The notes beneath the pieces are model-generated. The model worked only from the letters and a program-made list of their open reading frames with translations. It did not search any database and had not been told where the DNA came from. DNA of 8,313 nt from NCBI GenBank assembly GCA_049366815.1, contig JBMNCO010000093.1:1-8313 (forward strand). The letters are read 5' to 3'. A program made the translations under genes and the position numbers. Shown in pieces: positions 1 through 5,848 of the stretch (positions are counted from its first letter, which is position 1; each line of letters begins with the position of its first letter). The DNA comes from CAYNYM01 sp049366815 (GTDB taxonomy: Bacteria; Desulfobacterota; DSM-4660; Desulfatiglandales; HGW-15).

Positions 1-292
1 AAGGGAAAAAGGTCTTTACCGCAGCCCGCATTCCGGAAAAAGGCCGGCTTGAAGGGTATCTCTATGTTATCCTGGGCGGGCAGGCCTACTACAGCATCGC
101 GGACAAACTGCAGGGGAGCTATATCCTCCGGTTAAGCGCGTGGATGATCGGCGCGAGCCTCTTTTTCGCCCTTGCCGCAGGCCTGATCCTGTTCGCCCTT
201 CTGACGGGCAGGCTCAAGCGTCTGGCAAGGGCTGTGACCGCCTACAATGTCGAGGACACCCTGATGCTGTCAAGCTTAGCCCGTAGGGTGGG

Positions 293-299
293 TTTAAAC
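293..299 (+). other. Slippery heptamer T TTA AAC at the first frame change of the kinase
   Basis: The upstream sensor frame reads GGT TTA AAC AAG here, so the heptamer is phased X XXY YYZ. Slipping one base back gives TTT AAA and then CAA GGG GAT GAG, which is exactly the frame that encodes the rest of the HAMP domain. The sequence match and phase are seen directly. The heptamer is the known -1 frameshift site of coronaviruses; that it works here is inference. An ordinary single-base loss in the G-rich tract just upstream (286-292) explains the break equally well. Confidence 0.4.
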
Positions 300-322
300 A
301 AGGGGATGAGATCGACCGGCTG

Positions 323-345
323 GCCATATCCTTTCAGGATATGGC
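323..345 (+). other. 9-bp perfect hairpin downstream of the frame change
   Basis: GCCATATCC (323-331) and GGATATGGC (337-345) pair perfectly around a 5-base loop (TTTCA). It lies inside the HAMP coding sequence, 23 bases after the slippery heptamer. Bacterial and viral frameshift stimulators usually start about 5-9 bases after the slip site, so the spacing is long. The structure may be a chance product of the coding sequence. Confidence 0.45.
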
Positions 346-428
346 GAAACGCATCGAGGATCAGGTGGAGCGACTGCGGAAGTCGGAAGCCATGCGGAGC
401 GAGCTAATCGCCAATGTCTCCCATGACC

Positions 429-438
429 TGAGATGAGA
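429..438 (+). repeat. 5-bp tandem duplication TGAGA x2 inside the H-box codons
   Basis: The sequence reads CTGAGATGAGAACGCCC where an intact H-box (HDLRTPL) needs CTGAGAACGCCC. Removing one TGAGA unit (429-433 or 434-438) joins the upstream frame (NVSHDLR) to the downstream frame (TPLSTLQRY) with no gap or extra residue. The duplication also creates the overlapping stop/start ATGA at 433-436. Slipped-strand replication is the simplest origin. Confidence 0.85.
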
Positions 439-1086
439 ACGCCCCTGAGCACGCTGCAGAGATATATCGAGACCCTCCTTTTGAAGGAGGAAAGCCCGGG
501 ACGGGAAGAAAGAAAGAAATACCTCGAAACGGCCGTCAGGCACTGTAAAAGACTGACCAAGCTTGTGAGCGAACTCCTGGAGCTGGCCAAGCTCGAGTCT
601 GACGAGATCAGCCTCAATCCTGAGCCTTTTAACCTTAGCGAACTCGTACAGGACGTGATCCAGAAATTCCACCTGCGGGCAAGGGACCGGGGTATCAGCC
701 TTGTTCCACCGGACAACAGAGATCTTCCCCTTGTAGAGGGCGATATCGGATTGATCGAGCGGGTCCTGGAAAACCTCATCGAAAACGCGATCCACTATAC
801 CGCGAAAGGCGGGATGGTCGCTCTTGAGCTCATCCGGGAAGGAAATGATGTTTCCGTCCGGGTCAAGGACACGGGAAGCGGTATTCCTGAGGAAGAACTG
901 CCGCATATCTTTAACCGATTCCACAAGCTGGACAAGAGCAGAAAACATGAGGCGGGGCATTCGGGTCTCGGGCTGGCCATCGCCGAAAAGATCCTGGAAC
1001 TGCACGAAAGGACCATAGAGGTCGACAGCGTCCCGAGCGCCGGAACCACCTTCATCTTTCATCTACCGGTTCACCGACACGCCTGA
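433..1086 (+). CDS. C-terminal half of sensor histidine kinase (HisKA remainder + HATPase), separated by frameshift
   Basis: The 217-residue frame starts with MRTPLS, the second half of an H-box (expected HDLRTPLS), and carries the rest of the dimerisation helices (about 1-60). The GHKL ATP-binding domain follows: N-box ENLIENAIHY (113-122), G1 box DTGSGIP (146-152), F-box IFNRFHK (159-165) and G2 box GHSGLGLAIAEKI (175-187). The ending (GTTFIFHLPV) is typical of the family. The ATP-binding residues look intact, but the phosphoacceptor His lies in the upstream piece in another frame, so alone this polypeptide could not autophosphorylate. ATG 433 has no Shine-Dalgarno sequence; it overlaps the upstream TGA (434-436) as ATGA. 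In an unbroken gene this would be a classical HAMP-HisKA-HATPase kinase, usually paired with an OmpR- or NtrC-type regulator, which is not in the window. Confidence 0.75.
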   Translation: MRTPLSTLQRYIETLLLKEESPGREERKKYLETAVRHCKRLTKLVSELLELAKLESDEISLNPEPFNLSELVQDVIQKFHLRARDRGISLVPPDNRDLPLVEGDIGLIERVLENLIENAIHYTAKGGMVALELIREGNDVSVRVKDTGSGIPEEELPHIFNRFHKLDKSRKHEAGHSGLGLAIAEKILELHERTIEVDSVPSAGTTFIFHLPVHRHA

Positions 1087-1148
1087 GACCTTCCTCTCTC
1101 TGCCCATTCCAACCCGTTTCAGAAAATCGATCTTTTCGTGATAAAAAC

Positions 1149-1295
1149 GTGATCGTGCAGCTTTATATTCGAAACGCCATCAACGGGAAAACCCTTCCCC
1201 GCAAACACGGCTTTCCCCTGAGGGTGGTTGCCGAGGATCATTACGGGGGCGTCTGGGTGAAGTATGTGTATAACATGCAGGTGGAAGGGGCTTAG
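1149..1295 (+). pseudogene. 3' remnant of a sulfite-oxidase-like molybdopterin oxidoreductase
   Basis: The frame encodes NGKTLPRKHGFPLRVVAEDH and then YGGVWVKYVYNMQVEGA before a TAG at 1293-1295. The pattern NG.PLP..HGFPLR followed by YG...VK resembles the C-terminal end of the oxidoreductase molybdopterin-binding domain (sulfite oxidase/YedY-like). Only about 40 recognisable residues are present, and the Cys-containing cofactor pocket and all upstream parts are missing. The frame stays open leftward into the kinase end, but those codons show no family resemblance. No ribosome binding site precedes it. It appears to be the stump left by a deletion; a short real gene is unlikely. The family assignment comes from recalled motif resemblance, without a search. 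Confidence 0.55.
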
Positions 1296-1309
1296 CAGGC
1301 AGAACCTGC
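1295..1309 (+). other. Small hairpin after the oxidoreductase remnant
   Basis: GCAGG (1295-1299) and CCTGC (1305-1309) form a 5-bp stem with a 5-base loop, starting at the last base of the remnant's stop codon. No T-run follows, so it is at best a weak relic of a terminator. Confidence 0.25.
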
Positions 1310-1381
1310 AGACCCACTCTCTCCTGTCGGTATTATAAAGATTTTAGCCCCGGCTTGTCTTTTGAGTTCGGCCGCAACCCT

Positions 1382-1411
1382 CCTGAAAATTACCGCCATA
1401 CTCCCCTATAA
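1382..1411 (+). promoter_or_regulatory. Sigma-32-like heat-shock promoter for dnaK
   Basis: CCTGAAA (1382-1388) matches 6 of 7 bases of the heat-shock -35 consensus CTTGAAA. After a 14-base spacer comes CCCCTATA (1403-1410), close to the -10 consensus CCCCAT-T. Spacing and order are those of RpoH promoters. A start site near 1418 would give a leader of about 75 bases before dnaK. A second, poorer candidate is CCCCAT at 1424-1429 with CTATAA upstream. No CIRCE element (TTAGCACTC-N9-GAGTGCTAA) is present, which argues against HrcA control. Confidence 0.55.
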
Positions 1412-1437
1412 GTACAGGCTTCACCCCATGTTCTCTG

Positions 1438-1466
1438 CATGGATATACTGCTATTTTGTTTCCATG
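1438..1466 (+). promoter_or_regulatory. Inverted repeat CATGGA-N17-TCCATG in the dnaK leader
   Basis: The 6-bp arms at 1438-1443 and 1461-1466 are perfectly complementary and lie between the predicted heat-shock promoter and the ribosome binding site. They could be an operator or a leader-RNA stem. The arms are short and do not cover the Shine-Dalgarno sequence, so the function is uncertain. Confidence 0.25.
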
Positions 1467-1480
1467 ACTCAAAACAAATA

Positions 1481-1486
1481 AGGAGG
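1481..1486 (+). promoter_or_regulatory. Ribosome binding site of dnaK
   Basis: A full AGGAGG lies 7 bases before ATG 1494. It is the strongest Shine-Dalgarno sequence in the window and fixes the dnaK start. Confidence 0.85.
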
Positions 1487-1493
1487 GACACCC

Positions 1494-3410
1494 ATGCCCA
1501 AAGCAGTCGGAATCGACCTGGGGACGACCAATTCAGTGGTCGCCGTGTGGGAAAACGGCAAGGGCGAGGTCATTGTCAATGCGGAAGGCTCGCGCACGAC
1601 CCCTTCGGTCGTCGCCTACACCGAGGACGGAAAGCGTCTTGTCGGCCATGTCGCCCAGCGTCAGGCCATCCTGAATCCGGAATCGACCATATATTCCACA
1701 AAGCGATTCATCGGCCGCAAATTCGGTGAAGTGGATGAGGAGTCCAAGATTGTCTCCTACCAGTTGGTCGCCGGCCCCAACGAGGCGGTGCGCTTCGATG
1801 TCAGAGGCAAACAGATCGCCCCGGAGGAGGTCGCGGCCCAGGTCCTAAGGAAGCTGGTCCAGGATGCCTCCGAACGCCTGGGGGAAAAGGTCAAGGACGC
1901 GGTGATTACGATCCCGGCCTATTTCAACGATGCCCAGCGTCAGGCGACCAAGTCAGCCGGCGAGATTGCAGGGCTGAATGTGCTTCGGATCATCAACGAG
2001 CCCACAGCGGCTGCCCTGGCTTACGGCCTCGAAAAGAAGAAGAGCGAAACCGTGATGGTCTTCGATCTGGGGGGCGGGACCTTTGATGTCTCCATCCTGG
2101 ACGTGGGCGAGGGGGTGTGCGAGGTCCGCTCCACTTCCGGGGACACGCACCTGGGCGGCGACGACTTCGATAAACGGCTGGTGGACTGGGTGGCGGACGA
2201 ATTCAAAAAGGACGAGGGGATCGATCTTCGAAAGGACCGTCAACCCCTGCAGCGGCTGTATGAGGCCTGCGAAAAGGCCAAATGCGAACTCTCTTCCACC
2301 ACGGAAACGGAAATCAACCTGCCCTTTATCACGGCCGATGCAAACGGGCCCAAGCACCTGACAAAAAAAATCACACGGGCCAAATTCGAGAGCCTCATAC
2401 ACGATCTGGTGCAGCGGTGCGTGGCACCTGTGGAACAGGCCATGGCCGATGCCCATTTGTCGGGCAACGACCTGGATGAACTCGTTCTGGTCGGCGGCTC
2501 CACCCGGGTACCGGCCGTCCAGGAACTGGTCAAGCGTCTGGCTGGAGGCAAACAGCCCAACATGGGTGTGAATCCCGACGAAGTTGTGGCCGTCGGTGCG
2601 GCCATCCAGGCCGGCGTCCTCCAGGGCGAAGTGCAGGACGTGGTGCTTCTGGACGTCACGCCCCTCTCCCTTGGTCTGGAAACCCTGGGTGGCGTAATGA
2701 CAAAACTCGTGGAGCGCAACACGACCATCCCCTGCCGCAAGGAAGAGGTGTTTTCCACGGCGGAGGACAACCAGACCGCCGTCGACATCGTGGTCCTTCA
2801 GGGCGAACGTGAAATGGCGCGTGACAACCGGGCGCTGGGCCGTTTTCGTCTGGAAGGCCTTTCCCCCGCACCCCGGGGTATACCGCAGATCAAGGTCTCC
2901 TTCGACATCGATGCAAACGGTATCCTCAACGTGACCGCAAGGGATCAGGGTACGGGTAAGGAACAGACCGTCACCATCACCGAGTCGACCAACCTGGACA
3001 AGAGCGAAGTGGATCGCATGGTCCGGGAGGCGGAACAGTACGCAGCCCAGGATCAGACCCAGAAGGAAAGGGTACAAAGCAGAAACCAGGCCGACAGCCT
3101 GGCCTACCAACTGGAGCAGACGCTCCAAAATCCGGGTGCAAAGGTGCCGGCCAACGAGCGGGCAAGGTGTGAGCAACTCATCGCGGAGGCCAGAAAAGCG
3201 GTTCAGGACGAAGGCACGACCAAGGAAAATTACGACCGGCTCGCCGGAGACCTGCAGCAGGCCCTTCATATGGTGTCATCCGTTGCCTATCAGCAGGCGG
3301 GTCAGTCAACCGGTGAGGGGCAACAGGCCGGGCCTCAGACCGGAACCTACGGGGGTGACAAAGACCAGTCTGATGAGGACGTGATCGACGCCGAATTCAC
3401 TGAGGAGTGA
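1494..3410 (+). CDS. dnaK: Molecular chaperone DnaK (Hsp70)
   Basis: This ATP-driven foldase binds exposed hydrophobic peptides in the cytoplasm and normally works with DnaJ and GrpE. The 638-residue product has the same length as E. coli DnaK. The nucleotide-binding domain (about 1-380) shows phosphate loop 1 GIDLGTTNS (6-14), Lys70 in STKRFIGR, AYFNDAQRQATKSAG (142-156), INEPTAAALAYG (167-178) and DLGGGTFD (191-198), whose Thr196 matches the E. coli autophosphorylation site. The interdomain linker DVVLLDVTPLSLG starts at 382. The substrate-binding beta domain (ERNTTIP, GRFRLEG, DIDANGILNVTARD) and the helical lid follow. The Gln/Gly-rich tail ends in DEDVIDAEFTEE, the usual DnaK C-terminus. 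It has a strong ribosome binding site and a heat-shock-type promoter. It stands alone: grpE, dnaJ and hrcA are absent from the window, so it may be a second dnaK copy. Its 3' end overlaps convergent ftsH by 14 bp. Confidence 0.98.
   Translation: MPKAVGIDLGTTNSVVAVWENGKGEVIVNAEGSRTTPSVVAYTEDGKRLVGHVAQRQAILNPESTIYSTKRFIGRKFGEVDEESKIVSYQLVAGPNEAVRFDVRGKQIAPEEVAAQVLRKLVQDASERLGEKVKDAVITIPAYFNDAQRQATKSAGEIAGLNVLRIINEPTAAALAYGLEKKKSETVMVFDLGGGTFDVSILDVGEGVCEVRSTSGDTHLGGDDFDKRLVDWVADEFKKDEGIDLRKDRQPLQRLYEACEKAKCELSSTTETEINLPFITADANGPKHLTKKITRAKFESLIHDLVQRCVAPVEQAMADAHLSGNDLDELVLVGGSTRVPAVQELVKRLAGGKQPNMGVNPDEVVAVGAAIQAGVLQGEVQDVVLLDVTPLSLGLETLGGVMTKLVERNTTIPCRKEEVFSTAEDNQTAVDIVVLQGEREMARDNRALGRFRLEGLSPAPRGIPQIKVSFDIDANGILNVTARDQGTGKEQTVTITESTNLDKSEVDRMVREAEQYAAQDQTQKERVQSRNQADSLAYQLEQTLQNPGAKVPANERARCEQLIAEARKAVQDEGTTKENYDRLAGDLQQALHMVSSVAYQQAGQSTGEGQQAGPQTGTYGGDKDQSDEDVIDAEFTEE
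3397..3410. other. Convergent dnaK/ftsH stop-codon overlap forming an inverted repeat
   Basis: The 14 bases shared by both genes are TCACT-GAGG-AGTGA, a perfect 5-bp inverted repeat. Its outer three bases are the ftsH stop (TCA, complement of TGA, 3397-3399) and the dnaK stop (TGA, 3408-3410). Both genes code through it. There is no intergenic space for a normal terminator. Confidence 0.8.
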
Positions 3411-5337
3411 CATCCTCTTGTTTATCCCCGGGCTGTTCTCCCTTCGGGTCCAGGATCGCGTCAATCTCCTCCCGGTCCAGGGTCTCGTGCTCCAGCAGGG
3501 CCTCCGCCAGTTGTTCAAGCCGGTTGCGATTGCTCTCGAGGATCCGACGGGCCTTCTTCTCCATGTCGGTAACAATTTTTTGAATCTCCAGGTCGATGAT
3601 GTGGGCCGTCTCGTCGCTGAAATCCCTGCTCTCCGCGATCTCACGACCGAGGAAGGGATGGGAATCCCCCCGGCGAAAGGTAACCGGCCCCAGTTTCTCA
3701 CTCATGCCCCACTGGCAGACCATGCGCCGGGCAAGTTCCGAGGCCTTCTTCAAATCATCTCCGGCCCCGGTCGTGACGTCCTCGAACATGAGCTGTTCCG
3801 CGGCCCGCCCGCCCAGCATGATGGTAACCCGGTTCAGGAGATAGGTCCGGCGCAGATTGTGGCGGTCTTCCGCCGGGATCTGTTCCGTGGCCCCCAGGGA
3901 CTGCCCCCTCGGGATGATGGAGACCTTCTCCAGTGGATCGGTATCCGGCAGGAATCTCGCCACCAGGGCGTGACCCGCCTCATGGAAGGCAATCATCCGC
4001 TTTTCTTCGTCTTTGATGATATCTTCCCGCTCGATGCCCATCAGGATCTTGTCCCTGGCATCGTCAAAGTCCTCGGCCTCCACCTCCTTCTTTTGGCGCC
4101 GCGCCGCAAGGAGTGCGGCCTCGTTTGCCAGATTCTTCAATTCCGCCCCGGAGAAACCCACGGTCCTTTTGGCCGTGTTCTCCAGATCCACATCATCCGC
4201 CAGAGGCATGTCCCGGGTGTGGACCTCCAGGATCTCTTTCCTCGCCTTTTTCTGGGGCAGATCCAACATGATCCTGCGGTCGAAACGTCCCGGCCGCACA
4301 AGGGCCGGATCGAGCACATCGGGCCGGTTGGTGGCGGAGATCACCATCACAGACTCCTGGGTTGAGAAACCATCCATTTCCGAGAGGATCTGATTCAGGG
4401 TCTGTTCCCGCTCGTCGTGGCCGCCACCCAATCCCGTTCCGCGCACCCGCCCGATGGAATCCAGTTCATCGATAAATATGATTGCCGGGGCGTCATTTTT
4501 TGCCTTCATGAACATGTCCCGCACCCGGGATGCGCCCACACCCACGAACATCTCGATGAACTCGGACCCGCTGATGCTGTAAAAGGGTACCTCCGCCTCC
4601 CCGGCAACGGCCCTGGCCATGAGGGTCTTGCCCACGCCGGGCGGACCCACCAGCAGTATCCCCCTGGGCAGATCGCCCCCCAGGGACCGGAAGCGGAAGG
4701 GATTTTTCAAATAGTCTACGACCTCCTGAAGTTCCTTCTTGGCGTTGGCCAGGCCGGCCACGTCTTCAAAGGTCACGTCGCTCATGGACTTGGTGTAGAG
4801 CTTGGCCTTGGACTTGCCGAAACTGAAAATGCCGCCCCCCCCGCCGGCCCTCTCCTGCAGTTTTTTTCCGCTGTACACAAAGAAGCCGATGATGAGGATC
4901 CACGGCAGCAGGTTCAACAAAAGGGTCGAAAACCATGAGCGTTCATCGCTCTCGGCCTGGATCGTGACCTCCTTCTCCCTGAGCAGAGGCATCAATTCGG
5001 GGTCCTCTATAACCGGGATGACCGTACTAAAACCCTCGTAGGTCGGGGTGCTCTCCCCGAAGAGTCCCTTTTGGGGTTCGCCCGTTACCGGTTTCTTGAA
5101 AGTGCCTGTCACCTTACGACCTTCCAGGGTGACTTCGCTGATGGATCCGCCTCGAATTCTCTCCTTGAAAGCGGAATACGGGATCTTCATCCGGTTGCGC
5201 TGCGATCCAGGCGCGAACAAGAGGGACCCCAGAACCCAGGACAGGGCAAGGGCCAGGAGCAGATATTTCCAGTTCCATGGGGACCGGATCTGCGGAGGGG
5301 ACCATTTTGGGCCGGACGGTCTTTCCTTCGAGACCAT
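3397..5337 (-). CDS. ftsH: ATP-dependent zinc metalloprotease FtsH
   Basis: This hexameric AAA+ protease of the inner membrane unfolds and degrades misassembled membrane proteins and short-lived regulators. The 646-residue product has a hydrophilic N-terminus, TM1 (about 24-42), a periplasmic domain of about 95 residues (43-136), TM2 (138-155) and a Gly-rich hinge (164-169). The AAA domain shows Walker A GPPGVGKT (231-238), pore loop MFVGVGAS (263-270), Walker B IIFIDELDS (286-294) and the second region of homology SATNRPDVLDPALVRPGRFD (334-353). The protease domain has zinc motif HEAGH (452-456) and the third ligand Asp in TTGAGDDLKKA (Asp528 by alignment). All catalytic residues are present, and the acidic tail ends EDVTPQ. 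An AAAGGA (complement of 5347-5352) precedes the ATG at 5335-5337. It runs convergent to dnaK; in E. coli FtsH, helped by DnaK/DnaJ, degrades sigma-32, so a shared stress role is plausible. Confidence 0.97.
   Translation of the reverse strand: MVSKERPSGPKWSPPQIRSPWNWKYLLLALALSWVLGSLLFAPGSQRNRMKIPYSAFKERIRGGSISEVTLEGRKVTGTFKKPVTGEPQKGLFGESTPTYEGFSTVIPVIEDPELMPLLREKEVTIQAESDERSWFSTLLLNLLPWILIIGFFVYSGKKLQERAGGGGGIFSFGKSKAKLYTKSMSDVTFEDVAGLANAKKELQEVVDYLKNPFRFRSLGGDLPRGILLVGPPGVGKTLMARAVAGEAEVPFYSISGSEFIEMFVGVGASRVRDMFMKAKNDAPAIIFIDELDSIGRVRGTGLGGGHDEREQTLNQILSEMDGFSTQESVMVISATNRPDVLDPALVRPGRFDRRIMLDLPQKKARKEILEVHTRDMPLADDVDLENTAKRTVGFSGAELKNLANEAALLAARRQKKEVEAEDFDDARDKILMGIEREDIIKDEEKRMIAFHEAGHALVARFLPDTDPLEKVSIIPRGQSLGATEQIPAEDRHNLRRTYLLNRVTIMLGGRAAEQLMFEDVTTGAGDDLKKASELARRMVCQWGMSEKLGPVTFRRGDSHPFLGREIAESRDFSDETAHIIDLEIQKIVTDMEKKARRILESNRNRLEQLAEALLEHETLDREEIDAILDPKGEQPGDKQEDVTPQ
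3402..3425 (+). terminator. Possible weak dnaK terminator
   Basis: GAGGA (3402-3406) and TCCTC (3413-3417) can pair around a 6-base loop and are followed by TTGTTTAT (3418-3425). The stem is only 5 bp and lies over the dnaK stop and the ftsH 3' end, so this is a weak candidate at best. Confidence 0.25.
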
Positions 5338-5346
5338 TTATGATCG

Positions 5347-5352
5347 TCCTTT
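5347..5352 (-). promoter_or_regulatory. Ribosome binding site of ftsH
   Basis: On the minus strand AAAGGA lies 9 bases before the ftsH ATG. It supports that start over other in-frame codons. Confidence 0.6.
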
Positions 5353-5548
5353 CGCTGTAAATAGGGATTTGGAGCGTTTCCACCTCAAAGTCTATGGGAT
5401 TTCACAAAAAATATTTATGGGGTTGATCCTGTATTCGTCGCGGTGCCCTCGGGTAGGGAAAGATCCTGTGAGATGAGGACTGAATCGGCACCAATGGTCT
5501 CAAAAAAACCGTTTTCTTCTCAAGAAGTCCACCTGCGGCTAAATTTCC

Positions 5549-5577
5549 TTGTGAAATATTTTGAAGTTGCATATCCT
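5549..5577 (+). promoter_or_regulatory. Candidate sigma-70-type promoter upstream of the PAS kinase
   Basis: TTGTGA (5549-5554) and TATCCT (5572-5577) each match the -35 and -10 consensus at 4 of 6 bases and are separated by exactly 17 bases. Transcription from about 5584 would leave a leader of roughly 265 bases before the kinase ATG. The -35 overlaps a small inverted repeat ATTTC-N5-GAAAT (5544-5558). The match is moderate and other promoters nearer the gene are possible. Confidence 0.3.
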
Positions 5578-5735
5578 TAAAAGATTACAGACGGTGGAGG
5601 AGGTTCCGAGACGGCGAAGAAAACAAAGCAGTCGACAAGACGGATAAGGCCGAAAACAGCGCCGCCGTGCAACTGACCGAGAGAGCCCCCGGGCGCTGTC
5701 GTAAGCCGGGTTGCAACACCAGGGGCCCCCTGTGG

Positions 5736-5822
5736 GAACCCGTCCTGATTCTTGGTGAGGGATACAGGATCATTACGGCCAACCGGACCTTTTACCGAAT
5801 CTTTGATCATTTTCTGCGATGA
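5736..5822 (+). pseudogene. Possible PAS-domain fragment
   Basis: The frame reads EPVLILGEGYRIITANRTFY and then RIFDHFLR before TGA 5820-5822. The pattern P.L.L...-RI..AN..FY..F is that of the first strand and helix of a PAS sensor domain. The frame is open upstream to at least 5600 (with VQLTER at about 5665-5682), but that part is not convincing. It lies just before the intact two-PAS kinase but in a different frame, so it is probably a relic of another PAS protein or of a longer N-terminus. The call rests on about 25 residues. Confidence 0.35.
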
Positions 5823-5826
5823 TCAA
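5803..5826 (+). promoter_or_regulatory. 8-bp inverted repeat TTGATCAT-N8-ATGATCAA before the kinase start
   Basis: The arms at 5803-5810 and 5819-5826 are perfect complements with an 8-base spacer. Each arm contains the palindrome TGATCA, and the two palindromes are 16 bases apart. A further ATGAT-CA-ATCAT lies at 5819-5830. The repeat ends 22 bases before ATG 5849, so it could be a dimer-binding operator or a stem-loop near the ribosome entry site of the kinase mRNA. Confidence 0.5.
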
Positions 5827-5848
5827 TCATCTACGTCCAGTGTGAGCC

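Larger units (their letters stand above)
1..436 (+). pseudogene. N-terminal sensor part of a membrane histidine kinase, frame-broken, 5' end outside window
   Basis: Read from base 3, this piece gives the end of a periplasmic sensor domain (GYLYVILGGQAYYSIADKL), a transmembrane helix (WMIGASLFFALAAGLILFAL, about 141-200) and the start of a HAMP linker (GRLKRLARAVTAYN). That frame runs on to a stop at 405-407 but loses its homology near 290-300. The HAMP end and first kinase helix continue in the frame one base back (GDEIDRLAISFQDMAKRI, then MRSELIANVSHDLR), which stops at TGA 434-436. The phosphoacceptor His of the H-box is therefore the third residue from the end of this piece. No start codon or signal peptide is visible because the gene begins left of the window. 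The domain order TM-HAMP-HisKA is seen directly; the periplasmic ligand is unknown. It is either a decaying gene, a sequencing error, or a recoded gene (see findings). Confidence 0.8.
5338..5735. other. Gene-poor divergent upstream region of ftsH and the PAS kinase
   Basis: No frame here resembles a known protein. Toward ftsH, the minus strand carries CCCCATAAAT (complement of 5413-5422), which resembles a sigma-32 -10 element, but no good -35 sits at the right distance. Toward the kinase there is a sigma-70-like candidate (entered separately). The right part, from about 5600, reads as an open low-similarity frame that runs into the PAS-like fragment. Confidence 0.5.

Noticed and set aside
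1295..1493. CIRCE/HrcA operator or RNA thermometer in front of dnaK
   Set aside because: No TTAGCACTC-N9-GAGTGCTAA is present, and no stretch of the leader convincingly pairs with the AGGAGG.
1439..1729. Open frame starting before dnaK and overlapping its 5' end
   Set aside because: It overlaps the well-supported dnaK frame, has no ribosome binding site and shows composition typical of a shadow frame.
1953..3269. 438-codon open frame on the minus strand inside dnaK
   Set aside because: It is a long antisense shadow caused by the codon bias of dnaK; the translation has no recognisable domain and the sense gene is certain.
3418..4365. 315-codon plus-strand open frame inside ftsH
   Set aside because: It lies opposite the conserved FtsH protease and AAA domains and its product has no family resemblance.
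5413..5443. Sigma-32 promoter for ftsH on the minus strand
   Set aside because: CCCCATAAAT is a fine -10 match, but the best -35 at an allowed distance (CGACGAA) matches only 3 of 7 bases, so a full promoter call is not justified.
5442..5496. Inverted repeat GGTGCC ... GGCACC upstream of ftsH
   Set aside because: The arms are only 6 bp with a spacer of about 40 bases, which is expected by chance.
5577..5810. Minus-strand small gene of 77 codons (and a 65-codon frame) between ftsH and the PAS kinase
   Set aside because: There is no ribosome binding site, the frame is low in complexity and without motifs, and the plus strand reads better as a PAS-like fragment.
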